Positions 5,060 to 6,093 of a stretch of 6,093 nt of DNA are shown in pieces (position 1 is the stretch's first letter; every line of letters begins with the position of its first letter). The notes below the pieces were generated by a model. That model ran no database searches. It was not told the origin of the DNA and saw only the letters and a program-made list of their open reading frames with translations. A program made the position numbers and the translations under genes. The stretch spans positions 1 to 6,093 of the forward strand of contig RHCK01000107.1 in the NCBI GenBank assembly GCA_010030605.1, read 5' to 3'. This DNA is from Acidimicrobiia bacterium. GTDB lineage: Bacteria; Actinomycetota; Acidimicrobiia; Acidimicrobiales; Ilumatobacteraceae.

Positions 5060-5835
5060 TGGCAGGTTCTCCGCGCCGCCGTGAGCAGCACCTTGGCGCG
5101 TTCCGTCGCATCGGTGTGGGTCTCGCGAAGATGGCGCGATCGCACCTCGAACGAGAGCGGCACATCGGGAACCGCCGCGAGCAACTCACCGATCGGTAGT
5201 TGGCCGTCTCCCGGCAGAAGGCGTCCATTCAGGGCTTCGTCCAGCAGTGCCCCAATGTCGCTCGGTCGTGAGCCCGGCGCGTCGGCGATCTGGACGTACG
5301 GGAATAGCCGACGATCGAACTTCGAGAGGTCGGCAACGGCACCACCCGAACGCGACAGGTGCAGATTGTCGACGAGGATGCCGGCGTTCGAGCCGTGTGC
5401 TCGATCCACGACGAACGCGGCGATGTCGAGCGTCGACAACGGGAAGATCGGCAGAAATTCGCACACCACGGTGATCCCGTGGGGTTCGGCCATGGCACAC
5501 ACCTCGGCGTACCGATCGGCTGTCGCACCATGATCCTTCAGTCGGCTCGTGAACAACACGAATCGCGCGCCAACGTACGCCGCCGCGTCGATGAGTCGCG
5601 GCGCATGATCGTCGGCACCCTCGGCCGGAATGATCGGCTCCATGTCGAGGGCGATCACTCCGGAGTCGTCGAGTCGACGACGTACCTCGCGACTGGTCGC
5701 GTCGGTCCACGTGTTGCCGTCGAACCAAATACCGCAAGCGGGCCAGCCGGCCACGGCTGCCGTGGTCACCATGTCGGCGGGGGCGAGTTCCGGATGAACT
5801 CCGGCCGCGATGGAAAGCAGACGCGAATCGGTCAT
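5056..5835 (-). CDS. Sugar phosphate isomerase/epimerase-like TIM-barrel protein
   Basis: This 259-residue cytoplasmic protein has the length and landmarks of the xylose-isomerase-like / AP-endonuclease-2 TIM-barrel superfamily (IolE, hydroxypyruvate isomerase and inosose dehydratase relatives). Candidate metal and substrate ligands sit at strand ends: Glu126 (VVCEFLP), Asp156 and His159 (ILVDNLHLSRSGG), Gln182 and Asp185 (YVQIADAP), and Glu230 (LSFEVRS). The LLPGDGQLPI loop (207-216) matches the family's usual PGxG segment before the last strand. It could isomerise or dehydrate a sugar or cyclitol; the substrate cannot be read from the sequence. The ATG at 5835 follows the transporter stop by six bases without a Shine-Dalgarno sequence, so translation is probably coupled. 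Its TAA overlaps the TAG of the convergent secreted-protein gene. Confidence 0.9.
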   Translation of the reverse strand: MTDSRLLSIAAGVHPELAPADMVTTAAVAGWPACGIWFDGNTWTDATSREVRRRLDDSGVIALDMEPIIPAEGADDHAPRLIDAAAYVGARFVLFTSRLKDHGATADRYAEVCAMAEPHGITVVCEFLPIFPLSTLDIAAFVVDRAHGSNAGILVDNLHLSRSGGAVADLSKFDRRLFPYVQIADAPGSRPSDIGALLDEALNGRLLPGDGQLPIGELLAAVPDVPLSFEVRSRHLRETHTDATERAKVLLTAARRTCH

Positions 5836-5841
5836 GAGCGC

Positions 5842-6093
5842 TCAGTGCGACATGGCCGACGCCGGTGCCGGATCATCGGAAACGTAGGTGGGTCGGAAGA
5901 AACCGAGGAACAACAGACCGGCGATCGCGATGCAGATACCCGACACCACCAAAGGTGTGGCGGACGTGATGCTGGACGTGACGTAGCCAACCAACACCGA
6001 AGCGGGAACCTGCGCGAGATTCTGCACGCTGCTGAAGATGCCCATGGCCTCTCCTTGCCGTCCGGGCTCGGCCGACCGACTGACGAGGCTGGT
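5842..6093 (-). CDS. Major facilitator superfamily transporter (C-terminal end, truncated by window edge)
   Basis: Only the last 83 residues are inside the window; the frame is open to the right edge (6093). The segment SLVSRSAEPGRQGEAMGIF resembles the conserved cytoplasmic loop and helix start before helix 11 of major facilitator proteins. It is followed by a Gly/Ala/Ser-rich helix (QNLAQVPASVLVGYVT) and a last hydrophobic helix (PLVVSGICIAIAGLLFLGFF), then a short polar tail ending in AMSH. An internal ATG at 6045 is not the start, because homologous-looking sequence continues upstream. Substrate and direction of transport are unknown. The stop lies six bases before the isomerase-like gene on the same strand, which suggests an operon where the transporter brings in, and the enzyme acts on, the same compound. 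Confidence 0.85.
   Translation of the reverse strand, partial: TSLVSRSAEPGRQGEAMGIFSSVQNLAQVPASVLVGYVTSSITSATPLVVSGICIAIAGLLFLGFFRPTYVSDDPAPASAMSH

Noticed and set aside
5072..5100. CGCGCC ... GGCGCG inverted repeat as a terminator for the cassette
   Set aside because: Seventeen-base loop, no T-tract, and it lies inside the isomerase coding region; chance pairing is as likely.
3982..5199. Long plus-strand open frame (405 codons) overlapping the FN3-protein gene in another frame
   Set aside because: Arg/His-rich, no signal peptide or motifs, and runs into the convergent isomerase gene. Frame-shifted shadow.
5836..5843. GAGCGCTC perfect palindrome between the transporter and isomerase genes
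   Set aside because: Only eight bases and partly within the transporter's stop codon; short GC palindromes are expected by chance.

Overview
The window is GC-rich (about 60% by eye), tightly packed bacterial DNA with strong G/C preference at third codon positions. Protein style (short secreted Ser/Thr/Ala-rich proteins, an Abhydrolase_10-type lipoprotein, SipW-type secretion signals), a GTG start and apparently leaderless promoters suggest a free-living actinobacterium, perhaps near Acidimicrobiia. That placement is inference; the window holds no marker gene.

Layout. Positions 1-2089 (minus strand) carry a two-gene unit: a large secreted lipoprotein of the alpha/beta-hydrolase type, followed 22 bases later by the N-terminal part of a membrane O-acyltransferase (acyltransferase-3 family) that runs off the left edge. 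A divergent promoter region of about 100 bases (2090-2193) separates it from a small NTF2-fold / SnoaL-like protein on the plus strand (2194-2595), which resembles ketosteroid isomerase. An 85-base gap with two small inverted repeats (2596-2680) follows.

Positions 2681-5059 (plus strand) hold the most interesting part: a compact three-gene cassette made of an ER/SipW-type signal peptidase I (Ser-His type), a TasA/camelysin-like secreted protein (4-base ATGA overlap with the peptidase), and a larger secreted protein with a fibronectin-III-like and a second beta-rich domain (7-base gap). Both secreted proteins carry SipW-type N-termini, so the first gene is probably the dedicated processing enzyme for the other two. 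By analogy with Bacillus SipW-TasA-TapA this looks like a system that makes an extracellular fibre or surface layer, but the third protein is not recognisably TapA.

Positions 5056-6093 (minus strand) hold a TIM-barrel sugar phosphate isomerase/epimerase-like enzyme that shares overlapping stop codons with the cassette's last gene, preceded 6 bases upstream by the C-terminal end of a major facilitator transporter entering from the right edge. These two probably form an uptake-plus-catabolism operon of unknown substrate. No RNA genes, CRISPR arrays, insertion sequences or phage genes were seen.
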